DNA of 64,000 nucleotides, from NCBI GenBank assembly GCA_965228415.1, contig OZ245814.1:4960001-5024000 (forward strand), in the 5' to 3' direction. The position numbers were made by a program, and so were the translations under genes. The stretch comes from Agaribacillus sp965228415. GTDB taxonomy: Bacteria; Bacteroidota; Bacteroidia; Cytophagales; Cyclobacteriaceae. How positions within the stretch are numbered: the first letter of the stretch is position 1; every line of letters starts with the position of its first letter. This document shows positions 51,458-60,549 of the stretch, in pieces. Under the pieces are notes generated by a model that ran no database searches, was not told the origin of the DNA, and worked only from the letters and a program-made list of their open reading frames with translations.

Positions 51458-53871
51458 TCATGTCGCAAAGAGGATATCGGATTGGTAACTACCTCTTTTA
51501 AAGTTACAGAACCCGTGGTTAAAAGGATAATGGGTATCAAAATAAACATTGGCGTTAAAAATACCAGCAGGTTTAATTCGGTCCGGAAATTATAGTTTTG
51601 CAGCCAATTCTCTAGTATCAAATAGGAGATGGGGGTGGCTATGACAAATGAAATTAAGATCAGATACACATAATTTCTGGAAAAATGCCCCAGAAGACTG
51701 CCGGTAGAGGCACCCAATACACGCCTGATCCCAATTTCCCTGCGCTTCAGAACAATCAGGTAATAGGTTAAGCCAAACAGGCCAAGACATGAAATAAAAA
51801 TTGCAAATAAAGAGGAGAAAATAAACACCTTTCCGTATGACTCTTCCTTGGCATATTGACGACCAAAAAACTCATCCAGGAAATAATAATCCATAGGTGA
51901 TTGGGGAAAATATTGCTCCCAGACATCTTCAATCTGTGCAATGACCCCAGAAATATCATTACCGTGTAACTTTATCGACACATATTTATATGGTATCCAA
52001 CTGAAATCAGGCGAAATAAAAACCATGATTGGGGTAAAAGGATTTTCAAGGGAGGTTTGGTGAAAATTTTCCAGGACCCCGATAATGGAGAATTTTTTAT
52101 TGCTGGTTTCAAGGTAAACGTGCCTTTGCATAGCTTCGTCAACGCTTTCAAACCCCAATGCTTCCATACTTTCCTGATTGATCAGAATGGCCGTTTCATC
52201 GGCTGGAAAGTCTCTGGAGAAATTCCGGCCTTTTAAAATTTTCAGACCGTAGGTATCAATGTAATCGTAATCTGTCCTGAGCATTTCATACAGCCTATTT
52301 TTATCCTCGCCTACCCTTTTGTTGGAAAGAAACATTCCTACCTCCTGCCCGGGCACTGAACTGGAATAGGTCAATGTCTTTACCTGAGAATTGCGAATGA
52401 CACCATGCTTAAAACTTAGCAGGTCATCAGCATAATTTTTGGTCGAGACCGGCGCATTAATGATTATCGTTTGATCTGTGGCAATACCGGTTTCATGTGT
52501 TTTCATAAACTGGACCTGCTTATAAATCAGAAAAGTTACACTGATCAGGATCATCGAGCCTGTCAGCTGAAAAGTTATAAGCGTTCTCCTTAGCAGGTTC
52601 CCCCTTAAGGAATTTTTCACATCACCTTTTAAGCCCTCTACCGGCTTAATAGAAGAAAGCACCAGGGCGGGATAAAGCCCTGATATAAGTATCCCGACGC
52701 CCAACATCAGCAATAAAATCAAAACAGATTCAAGCGAAAAATTCAGCGGAATTATAAGACCAGGCAAGTAATCCCCCAGCCACAATTCAGCCACAAGCAC
52801 TATGAATACCGAGATAACCGCTGCCAGCAGGCTTAGCAGCAGTGACTCAAACAAGAACTGTAGTATTAAACGCGATTTTTCGACGCCGGCAATTTTTCTC
52901 AAACCCACCTCTTTTATCCTTTCAATACTTTTAATGGTACTGAGATTAGTATAATTAATCCAGGCGATGATCATGACCAGCAATGCCATAGCCCTCATAA
53001 ACCAGACAGCCCTATAACTTCCTTTGACCTCTACCTCTTTTCCTTTCCAGGCACTTAAGTGAATATCCTTTATAGGGGTTAACTCTACACCCCATGTAAG
53101 GTCTTTTAGTGCGTCAAGTGTTTTATATTTTTCCGCCAAAGCAGGGAAATCCTTTTCGATGTGATCTACACCCGCCGGTGACGATAACGCGATATAGGTA
53201 TAGGCAGCATGCTTGTACCAGAACTGATCCATAGCTTTCCAATGACTGGCAACAGTGGCCCATGAATAAATGATATCATAGTGCAGGTGGGAATTCACAG
53301 GGAAATCCTGAAAGACTCCGGTAATCTCACAAATATAAGTGCGGCTGACATCGCTCAGTTTAAGCGTCTTTCCAATAGGATCAGTATTCGCAAAATACTT
53401 TTTTCTGTAAGATTCGGAAATTACTACCGTGTTGGGTTCTTGCAAGGCATGCACAGGATCACCTTGCAACAGGGGAAAAGAAAACATTTGAAAAAATGAA
53501 GCATCGGCTGCTACCACATTTTTCTCGCGATATTTTATATCCTCGTACTGCACCACTTTTTCACTATTCCACAGCCATATTCTCGTCATATCGAGTATTT
53601 CAGGGTATGCATCTTTCATAGCCATACCATACCCTGTGGAACTTGTAGCCCAATCATCTGTAAGTTCATTATTTTTGAAAAACTGGCTTTCTACCCGGTA
53701 AATCCGGTCTCCCTGGCTGTGAAAGTCATCATAACTCAATTCAAAGCTTACAAACCGGGAGATAAGCAGGAATACCGCCAGGCTAAGGCTTAAACCGAAA
53801 ATATTGATCAATGAAAAACTTAAATTCTTGGTCAATGCACGGTAGGCAATAATCAGATGGTGTTTAATCAT
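51454..53871 (-). CDS. FtsX/MacB-type ABC transporter permease
   Basis: 805 residues. Eight or more membrane helices: one after the start (LINIFGLSLSLAVFLLISRF), a group at about 285-425, one at about 435-455 and three near the end (e.g. VFIFSSLFAIFISCLGLFGL). Large periplasmic MacB-like domains lie between (RIYRVESQFFKN, LLQGDPVHALQEPNTVVIS). The ERIKEVGLRKIAGV and KRREIGIRRVLGAS boxes are the coupling motifs of this family. No ATPase gene is adjacent. This is a typical Bacteroidota permease of unknown substrate. Confidence 0.88.
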   Translation of the reverse strand: MIKHHLIIAYRALTKNLSFSLINIFGLSLSLAVFLLISRFVSFELSYDDFHSQGDRIYRVESQFFKNNELTDDWATSSTGYGMAMKDAYPEILDMTRIWLWNSEKVVQYEDIKYREKNVVAADASFFQMFSFPLLQGDPVHALQEPNTVVISESYRKKYFANTDPIGKTLKLSDVSRTYICEITGVFQDFPVNSHLHYDIIYSWATVASHWKAMDQFWYKHAAYTYIALSSPAGVDHIEKDFPALAEKYKTLDALKDLTWGVELTPIKDIHLSAWKGKEVEVKGSYRAVWFMRAMALLVMIIAWINYTNLSTIKSIERIKEVGLRKIAGVEKSRLILQFLFESLLLSLLAAVISVFIVLVAELWLGDYLPGLIIPLNFSLESVLILLLMLGVGILISGLYPALVLSSIKPVEGLKGDVKNSLRGNLLRRTLITFQLTGSMILISVTFLIYKQVQFMKTHETGIATDQTIIINAPVSTKNYADDLLSFKHGVIRNSQVKTLTYSSSVPGQEVGMFLSNKRVGEDKNRLYEMLRTDYDYIDTYGLKILKGRNFSRDFPADETAILINQESMEALGFESVDEAMQRHVYLETSNKKFSIIGVLENFHQTSLENPFTPIMVFISPDFSWIPYKYVSIKLHGNDISGVIAQIEDVWEQYFPQSPMDYYFLDEFFGRQYAKEESYGKVFIFSSLFAIFISCLGLFGLTYYLIVLKRREIGIRRVLGASTGSLLGHFSRNYVYLILISFVIATPISYLILENWLQNYNFRTELNLLVFLTPMFILIPIILLTTGSVTLKEVVTNPISSLRHE

Positions 53872-54099
53872 GGAGCAGCGCAGTTGATAAATGTATTATA
53901 CGGAAAATACCAATAATGATGTTGTGCTTAATCGGATTACGTTACATTTAATTTTATCCGTTAGCCTTAATAACCAGATTTATATCAGGAAAAAATTAAA
54001 ATGAAATATAACCGTTTGCCCGGATTATTTTTTATTTGTAAATGAAAATATTTTCAGCCGGAAGCATTTTAGGCATTTACTTTCCAAATTAAAAACCCC
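53872..54099. promoter_or_regulatory. Divergent promoter region (permease / adenylation enzyme)
   Basis: 228 bp between divergent genes, AT-rich from about 53930 to 54050. It must hold the promoters of both, but I cannot place boxes with confidence. Confidence 0.4.
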
Positions 54100-55500
54100 A
54101 TGAAGCCAAAGACTTCATTTGACAACCTTTTGTTTGCCTGGTTTTACGATCATGTCACCCGCAATCAGGAGGAGCCCTATTTGACTTATAAGGGCAAAAC
54201 CCTATCCTACGGTGACGCTTTCAAGGTAGTAAGGAAAGTTATACATATCATCGCTACCAATACTGCTGTTCCAGGCCATCCCTGTGTTGCTTTGTACTTT
54301 CAGGATCAGCAAAAACTTTTATTATCTTTTTGGGCTTGTATGGCACTGGAGGTAGACGTAATATTGGTTCCGGAAAGGCCGGTTGAATTGGAAGACTTAA
54401 GATACAAAGGCCAGAAACTGGAGATCGACCTGGTGTTTTCTGACCTGTTGCAGGACTCGAATTGTTACGATATCGATACCAGGCCTGAAAACTCGCCCTC
54501 ATCGTTGCAGTTGGATAGTTGGGAAAGATCGGGGTCAAAAAATATTTACTTTTTTACCAGTGGCACCACCGGAAAAGCCCAGCTTGTCCGTACCACCGGC
54601 CATCAATGGCTTCGAGCTATTGGCTGTCTGCAGGAAAATTGCTTAATGCCATATACCATCGACCAAAAAGCCCTAATAACCGTGCCATTATTCCATTCCT
54701 ACGGGCTCAGTGCCGCAGTGGAATATACTGCCGGGGGAAGTCATATTTTTTTGCCTGGCCATAGAGAAAGCATCGGCCCGGTTCAGTGTTTGTTCGACAA
54801 AACGGTGGGTCATCAGATCACAGCCATAGAAGGGGTTCCCTACTTTTATCAACAGATGTCGCTTTTCTTAAATCGATTGTCACTGCCGGCATTAAAGCAT
54901 ATAGGCATGGGAGGAGATGGTGTCACCCATAAGCTGATCAGCAAATTTGAGCAAAAGATGGCGGGCCCTACTTTTTCGATTCGATACGGCATAACAGAAA
55001 TTCCTTCGGCAGTGAGCATTCATTATTTTAACTATGACCCCGGGATTTGCTTGCGTTCCCTGGGCAAGATCCTCCCAATTTATCAGGTAAAATTGTTAAA
55101 TGAAAAGCAGGGCACAGATGAAACCAGGGGAGAAATGTTGGTGGAGTGCCAATATCTGCCGGATCAATTCATTGACATTCACACACATGATATAATGGAA
55201 ATGACACAAGGGGTGGTAAAATTTGAGGGGAGAAAAATATTCATCAAATATAAGGGGTACAAAATAAATCCCCTGGAAATTGAATATCATCTCAACAACC
55301 ACAATGATGTTTTTGAATCAAAAGTATATTTATCCGATGGGGCGCTGATGGCCGAAATTGTACCGGTTGCGAATACTGTTCCGGAGTTAAAGGCACTCCG
55401 GACTTCTCTTGCCCGAAAACTACCCAAAGAATTTTTGCCCGAATGTATTCAATTGGTTGAAAGCATCCAGCGCAACACCGTCGGTAAAATAATCAGATAA
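54100..55500 (+). CDS. Stand-alone adenylation (AMP-binding) enzyme
   Basis: 466 residues, a little shorter than usual. Core motifs of the ANL family: A3 FFTSGTTGKAQLVR (151-164), A5 SIRYGITEIPSA, A7 reduced to DIHTHDI, A8 IKYKGYKINPLEIEY, and A10 RNTVGKIIR with the catalytic Lys two residues from the end. It should activate an amino or carboxylic acid as acyl-AMP and pass it to a carrier protein or CoA. No carrier gene is visible nearby. With the condensation-type protein at 57936 it suggests non-ribosomal amide formation. The acid cannot be predicted by eye. Confidence 0.88.
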   Translation: MKPKTSFDNLLFAWFYDHVTRNQEEPYLTYKGKTLSYGDAFKVVRKVIHIIATNTAVPGHPCVALYFQDQQKLLLSFWACMALEVDVILVPERPVELEDLRYKGQKLEIDLVFSDLLQDSNCYDIDTRPENSPSSLQLDSWERSGSKNIYFFTSGTTGKAQLVRTTGHQWLRAIGCLQENCLMPYTIDQKALITVPLFHSYGLSAAVEYTAGGSHIFLPGHRESIGPVQCLFDKTVGHQITAIEGVPYFYQQMSLFLNRLSLPALKHIGMGGDGVTHKLISKFEQKMAGPTFSIRYGITEIPSAVSIHYFNYDPGICLRSLGKILPIYQVKLLNEKQGTDETRGEMLVECQYLPDQFIDIHTHDIMEMTQGVVKFEGRKIFIKYKGYKINPLEIEYHLNNHNDVFESKVYLSDGALMAEIVPVANTVPELKALRTSLARKLPKEFLPECIQLVESIQRNTVGKIIR

Positions 55501-55593
55501 CCACTTTTTTTCTTTTGCAAAAATTGATACTTTGATGCTGCCGATATTGAAGATAATCCTTGCGCTGCGTGAGTTGGTATAAAACCTTAAGCT

Positions 55594-56268
55594 TTGAATA
55601 TATTTACCATTTTTTCCCGGCTGAATTTCAACACCCTGTATTTCAATTTCAAATATTTTCCTTTTCGCCAGGCTATCTTGTTACCGGTATGGGTTAGCAA
55701 ACGTTGTCACCTTGCCAAATGTGAGGGACAGGTAGCTATTGAAGCACCCCTAAAGACGGGCCTTATTCAAATTGGGTTTGAGAATATTGGGATTTTTGAC
55801 AGAAAAAGATCGCGAAGCATTTGGCAGGTAAGTGGCAGTATCGTTTTTCACGGAGCCGCAAAAATAGGACATGGATGTAAAGTAAATGTTGGCAAACAAG
55901 GCCATCTGTCTATCGGGAAAAACTTTTATATGCCCTCGGAATCTACTATTGTTTGCCACAAAGAAATCGAGATTGGAAATGACTGTGCGTTTTCATGGGA
56001 CATGCTGATGATGGATACCGATATGCACAACATCACCGATGAGCACCGGCAAGTAATCAATCCACCTGCCAAAATCACGATAGGTAACAATGTATGGGTG
56101 GGATGCAGAGTGATGATTTTGAAGGGAGTAACCATCCCTGCTAATAATATTGTATCCGCAAACGCACTGGTAACCAAGCCTTTTACAGGCGAAAAACAGA
56201 TTATCGGGGGAAATCCGGCAAGGGTAATTAAGCAAAACGTTTCCTGGAGTCATGATTTTCTGCATTGA
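55594..56268 (+). CDS. Hexapeptide-repeat (left-handed beta-helix) acyltransferase
   Basis: 224 residues with TTG start at 55594; the FNTLYFNFKYFPFRQAILLP opening matches the usual start of these Bacteroidota enzymes, so no ATG inside is preferred. Hexapeptide turns run from about 70 to 205 (KIGHGCKVNVGKQGHLSIGK, ITIGNNVWVGCRVMILKGVT, GGNPARVIK). DTDMHNI holds the His of the active site. It transfers acetyl or another acyl group, most likely to a sugar hydroxyl or amine. It follows the adenylation gene after 93 bp. Confidence 0.88.
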   Translation: MNIFTIFSRLNFNTLYFNFKYFPFRQAILLPVWVSKRCHLAKCEGQVAIEAPLKTGLIQIGFENIGIFDRKRSRSIWQVSGSIVFHGAAKIGHGCKVNVGKQGHLSIGKNFYMPSESTIVCHKEIEIGNDCAFSWDMLMMDTDMHNITDEHRQVINPPAKITIGNNVWVGCRVMILKGVTIPANNIVSANALVTKPFTGEKQIIGGNPARVIKQNVSWSHDFLH

Positions 56269-56324
56269 TAAAATTGTCCGGTAATCTGTATCAGCAGTAA
56301 TCTTTTGGCCAGCTCAAGTCAAAA

Positions 56325-57032
56325 TTATTTTAAGAATTTGGCTTTAGGAAAGTCTTCATCGTTCATCACAATTTTTTGATCAAAACGTTGATTAAATTTC
56401 TCCAGCGCCTCTTTGGTATATCGTCTGTAAAGATTATCCTCAAGGCCAATAAGTGTACGACTACCACCACCAATATGATTAACTACACTGGAAGTCACCA
56501 GCATATGTTTTTCGTCCAGGCATTTTAACTGTTCAACTACCACATTATCGGAACACCAAAAGGTAAAGCTCTCATCCATTTTACCGATTTGTTCATAAAG
56601 TGATCTTTCCCATAGAAAAGCCCACCCACAAAATAATTTGTAAACTTCATAACCAATGATTACTCCTGAATTACGCGTTATTTCATAGTGCTTGGGGTGG
56701 GTATTCGGACAGAGAGGTGAGGCAGACCTGATTTTATGTTTCCGCATTTCGGCTATCAGGGCCCGGTCCCAGCCCTCCTCAAAGAGGACATCATTATTTC
56801 CGAAAAAGATATAATCTGACTCACAGTATCTTGCGCCAATATTCAGATAACGGTTATAATTAAATGGTACCTCCGGATGTAGTGTAGTAGCCCCCTCGTA
56901 TTCAATATTCGGATTTGACTCTAATACTATCACACGGTGAGGAGTGGCCGATCGTACCGCTCCCATGGTAAGTTTCATCAAATCATCGCAATTCGCATCT
57001 GAAATAAGAATAATGTCAATAGTATAGTTCAT
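56325..57032 (-). CDS. GT-A-fold glycosyltransferase-like protein
   Basis: 235 residues. DIILISDANCDDLMKLTMGA and HRVIVLESNPN open a GT-A fold, NYNRYLNIGARYCESDYIFF holds FFGNNDVLF where the DxD region should be, and FWCSDNVVVEQL is the acceptor-side acid box. Shorter than normal GT2 enzymes. It is 11 bp after the GT2 gene at 57044 on the same strand and probably acts on the same product. Confidence 0.75.
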   Translation of the reverse strand: MNYTIDIILISDANCDDLMKLTMGAVRSATPHRVIVLESNPNIEYEGATTLHPEVPFNYNRYLNIGARYCESDYIFFGNNDVLFEEGWDRALIAEMRKHKIRSASPLCPNTHPKHYEITRNSGVIIGYEVYKLFCGWAFLWERSLYEQIGKMDESFTFWCSDNVVVEQLKCLDEKHMLVTSSVVNHIGGGSRTLIGLEDNLYRRYTKEALEKFNQRFDQKIVMNDEDFPKAKFLK

Positions 57033-57043
57033 GCACAGTTTAA

Positions 57044-57934
57044 TTAGCTGATAATGGTAGAATATAAACAGTTCAACTCCGAAGGATTCAGCGCTAACAA
57101 AGATTGGTTAAATCCAAATGTGCCGACTTCCGCAAATAATTCTGTGACCTTGTTTTTATATTTTCCACGAAAAACCTGCTTGTTCACGTCCAAAAACTCC
57201 CTGTACTTTTCCATTTTCTTATGTGGGTAATGAAATGATCTTGCATTCATATGCAGGAAAATTTTAATATCCCGCTGAAAAAGCCGGTATCCAAGATCAA
57301 TATCTTCATAGCCATAATTAGGCTCATATACCAAATCAAAGTAATCTTCATCTTCAGCCAGGCAATACTTATGGATAGAAACATGATTGGTCCAAAAAAA
57401 GGCCCAGGGAGCAGGAAGATGATCGATACGATAACCATGCGTTTTGTACTCTGTCTCCCTTATGTCTTTTGTTTCATCGTCTTTTACCAGCCAATCAAAA
57501 AGCCCCGGGATATCATCCAGTTTCTGTAAATGAACAGGAACATTCAACTCAGTATCGTGGGTAGAAAAACCGTAGACCAATCCTATCACCGCTGCATTTT
57601 TTTCCTGATTGTGGTGGAAGGAAACATGAGAGGCTACTGCATCAGGATGCAGAACAACACCGCTGTCGATCATCAGCAGGATATCGAACGCAGATTTTTT
57701 AATGCCCAGATTCCGGGCACTCGCCACCCGATACCCTTTATCCTCCTGGTAAAAATATTTAAGGTTCAAATAAGGCCGAAACTCGTCAATCACCTGGCGG
57801 GTGAGGTCGGCCGAACCGTCGTCGACCACAATTACCTCCATATCATTTTTGCCAAAATTTTGCTCTACCACAGATTTTAAGGTATAACGCAATAGTAATT
57901 TTCGATTGTAAGTGGGAATTACTATACTAATCAT
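57044..57934 (-). CDS. GT2 glycosyltransferase, paralog of 50510 enzyme
   Basis: 296 residues from ATG 57934 (MISIVIPTYNRKLLLRYTL); the frame is open to 57982 but the longer form would overlap the upstream gene. Marks: VIVVDDGSADLTRQVI, YRVASARNLGIKKSA, MIDSGVVL, LPAPWAFFWTNHVS, GYEDIDLGYRLF. Shares nearly all these with the 50510 product. The start lies 1 bp after the stop of the condensation-type gene, so the two are coupled. Confidence 0.88.
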   Translation of the reverse strand: MISIVIPTYNRKLLLRYTLKSVVEQNFGKNDMEVIVVDDGSADLTRQVIDEFRPYLNLKYFYQEDKGYRVASARNLGIKKSAFDILLMIDSGVVLHPDAVASHVSFHHNQEKNAAVIGLVYGFSTHDTELNVPVHLQKLDDIPGLFDWLVKDDETKDIRETEYKTHGYRIDHLPAPWAFFWTNHVSIHKYCLAEDEDYFDLVYEPNYGYEDIDLGYRLFQRDIKIFLHMNARSFHYPHKKMEKYREFLDVNKQVFRGKYKNKVTELFAEVGTFGFNQSLLALNPSELNCLYSTIIS

Positions 57935-57935
57935 A

Positions 57936-59303
57936 TTAAAAAAATCGGTTAAGAGATTTAATGGTGGCGTTAGGATTATCAATAAATTCCTGCAAGATCA
58001 GCAAATGAACATGGCCGATGCGCTCAATAATATCCCGGGTATAAATCTCATGATGATAACAGTACCGAAAAGCAAAACCATTTTTGTATTCACAGACTGT
58101 ATGCGCAAAAGAGTAATATCCTTTATGGGGCTTGTGAAGATAATTATCGATAGAAGTGCTTATATCTTTATTTTTATCAAACTCCAGGTAATTATAATAA
58201 AACTCACATTTCCTTCGCAAGTCAAAAGGACCGATGCGGCGAAAGTCAAATATTGGATAGCGGCATGACTGTAGAAATCCCAGGTAAATGGGCATTAGCA
58301 CATCCTTTAGCGTCACATCAGGGTTTATTTGTCCCTTTATAAAAACGTTGCACGCCAGATTGCCGATGATTTGTCTGGTGGCGGATTTGTTCCTTCCATT
58401 TACCGTACATATCATCAACATCTTTTCAAGGCTGAAGCACTTGTGGACACTCAGCATAAAACACGACAGCAGAATGGATGGCAGGCTTACCCCATGTGCA
58501 TCTGCCGCCTCAGACAATGCCTGTTTATCTTCAAATACGGTGGTATACTTCAACCACGTGGCCAGGTCCATGGTATCTTTGGCGCTGGCGACAGCTTCTT
58601 TGGCCGGGACCAGCCCGGTGTTTGATTGTGAAAAATTATTGTAAAGCCTGGCATGTTCGACAGGAGATAAATACTCACTCAATATTTTGTTCCAGTAACC
58701 GTATAGTTTATCCCCATATCGCCCATTTAGCTGTTCATGTTCCTGCACCAGATATTCTCTTAATTGCATTTCCAACGCAGGGAAAGGAATTGACAAACCC
58801 TCTTTTAAAGCCTCATAAACCATCTCCAATTCATCGCTGAAAATTCTTAGCGAAAAGGCATCGGAATTAATATGGTGGCAGGCAAATAAAAAAGTATATC
58901 GCCCCGCTGACCTTTGAAATAGAAAGCCCTGGGCAAGTGTTCCACTGGTGAGGTCGGCAAAATCCATTGCAATTTTGTCCTGAGCCTGCTCAATAGCTTT
59001 TTCCTGATTCAGCGTATCGAAATGCGAAATGTCTTGAAAGGATAAATAAAACTTTTCCGCAGAAAATGGCTGTATCTTTTGTTTTACGCTTCCATCTATC
59101 AGGGTAAAAATTGTTCTTAGACTCTCATGCCGCTGAAAAAGAAAGGCATAAGCTTCTTTGAAATGAGCAATTGACAGATCGGTATATTCTTCGACATATT
59201 GGTTGACCTCCAGTTTGGCTTTCTTTTTTAATAACTCTCGCTGATATATCCAATCAGATTGCTGCCTGCTGAACGCATCAAAAATAATCGGTTCCCTTAT
59301 CAT
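57936..59303 (-). CDS. Stand-alone condensation-domain protein
   Basis: 455 residues. N-terminal and C-terminal halves of the chloramphenicol-acetyltransferase-like fold. Active-site motif ACHHINSDAFSLRIF at ~141-155 (HHxxxDG with Ala for Gly; His144 and Asp148 expected in the site). RHESLRTIF and the later NGRNKSATRQIIGNLACN box also match NRPS condensation domains. It should form an amide or ester between a carrier-bound acyl group and an acceptor. It is the first gene of a - strand operon with the two GT-like enzymes. Confidence 0.85.
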   Translation of the reverse strand: MIREPIIFDAFSRQQSDWIYQRELLKKKAKLEVNQYVEEYTDLSIAHFKEAYAFLFQRHESLRTIFTLIDGSVKQKIQPFSAEKFYLSFQDISHFDTLNQEKAIEQAQDKIAMDFADLTSGTLAQGFLFQRSAGRYTFLFACHHINSDAFSLRIFSDELEMVYEALKEGLSIPFPALEMQLREYLVQEHEQLNGRYGDKLYGYWNKILSEYLSPVEHARLYNNFSQSNTGLVPAKEAVASAKDTMDLATWLKYTTVFEDKQALSEAADAHGVSLPSILLSCFMLSVHKCFSLEKMLMICTVNGRNKSATRQIIGNLACNVFIKGQINPDVTLKDVLMPIYLGFLQSCRYPIFDFRRIGPFDLRRKCEFYYNYLEFDKNKDISTSIDNYLHKPHKGYYSFAHTVCEYKNGFAFRYCYHHEIYTRDIIERIGHVHLLILQEFIDNPNATIKSLNRFF

Positions 59304-59496
59304 ATCTGGTCGCTGTTTCCAATGGACTAAAAACTAAAAATAACATTTATCGGCTTATGTTGATAGTGCATCTGGTAAAATTTAATCGCCGGCTTTACAC
59401 TTTTTTCCGTGGCATTCTTTCTGTACATTAGAAGCTCGGCTTTTTTGAACAAAAAGAGATGAATATTTTTAGGTTTATGGCAGAAACTGAACAATA
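59304..59496. promoter_or_regulatory. Divergent promoter region (condensation / pyruvyl transferase)
   Basis: 193 bp between divergent genes. It must hold both promoters; the part about 59330-59400 is AT-rich. No clear operator was seen. Confidence 0.4.
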
Positions 59497-60549
59497 ATGA
59501 TCGGAATTTTGACATTTTTTCAATGTTACAACTATGGTGCATACCTGCAGGCATACGCTTTACACAAGTATTTAATACAAAAGGGTTATGATAATGAATT
59601 TATCAACTACAGAAGCAAATTGAGTGAAAAAAATGAATACCATCATTTGGTCAACGTCGATGGTAAAAAGAGTGGTGCCTACTTTCGTATCCTGCTAAAA
59701 ATGCTCTGGTTTAAAATTTATCACAGAAAGCTTAAAAAAACCAAAAGATTATATCGTTCGGAAGATCTTAACACCATTCAATACCAAACGGTGCTGGTGG
59801 GAAGCGACCAGGTATGGTGTTATACCAGGGAGTGGGGAGGGTTTGACCCGGTATATTTTTCTTACGGTATAAATGCCCGTAAGATCATTGCCTATGCCGC
59901 CAGCATGGGACCAGACAATTATGACCAGGAGCATCCTGAAGTGATTAATTCACTAATGAAAAATTTTGACAGCCTTGGTGTAAGAGATACCAACACCTAC
60001 CAATTTGCCAGGCTTTTCTCCGGTAAAGATCCTCAAATCGTTTTGGATCCGGTTTGTTTGTACGACTTTGAAAAAGAATGTAAAGAAACCACACTGGAAC
60101 CGTATATATTATTTTATTCAGATGCGTTAACTCCTTCAGATGCAGTTATTGAAGAATTACAGCGGACGGCAAAAGAACGTGGCTTAATGCTGGTCTCTCT
60201 GGGAAAAAAATTTTCCTGGTGTGGTACCAACATCCTGTCGGCCTCCCCTTTTGAATGGCTTGGTTACATCAAGAATGCGCAATTTGTAATAACCTGTATG
60301 TACCACGGCCTGCTCTTCTCGATCAAATACGGGAAGAATTTCGCTGTATTTCTGAATGAACATCGCAAAAATAAATGTTTGGATTTTTTAAAAAATGCTG
60401 AGTTGACAGACAGGGTGATAGATCGTGAAACAAAATTTGAGGCTGTTTTTGCTTCACCTATAGATTATACCCGGGTACAACAATTTCTGGATGAGAAAAG
60501 AAAAGCTTCGGAGGTTTTCCTGGACAACTGCCTGAAAGATCATGGTTAA
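59497..60549 (+). CDS. Polysaccharide pyruvyl transferase family protein
   Basis: 350 residues. IGILTFFQCYNYGAYLQAYA is the usual start of this family, VLVGSDQVWCYTREWGG the nucleotide-site loop, AASMGPD, and a C-terminal half with ILFYSDALTPSD and FVITCMYHGLLFSIKYGKNF, where the conserved His (YHG) lies. It either adds pyruvate ketals to a sugar or acts as a GT-B-like transferase. The stop overlaps the ABC exporter start by 8 bp, so product finishing and export look linked. Confidence 0.85.
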   Translation: MIGILTFFQCYNYGAYLQAYALHKYLIQKGYDNEFINYRSKLSEKNEYHHLVNVDGKKSGAYFRILLKMLWFKIYHRKLKKTKRLYRSEDLNTIQYQTVLVGSDQVWCYTREWGGFDPVYFSYGINARKIIAYAASMGPDNYDQEHPEVINSLMKNFDSLGVRDTNTYQFARLFSGKDPQIVLDPVCLYDFEKECKETTLEPYILFYSDALTPSDAVIEELQRTAKERGLMLVSLGKKFSWCGTNILSASPFEWLGYIKNAQFVITCMYHGLLFSIKYGKNFAVFLNEHRKNKCLDFLKNAELTDRVIDRETKFEAVFASPIDYTRVQQFLDEKRKASEVFLDNCLKDHG

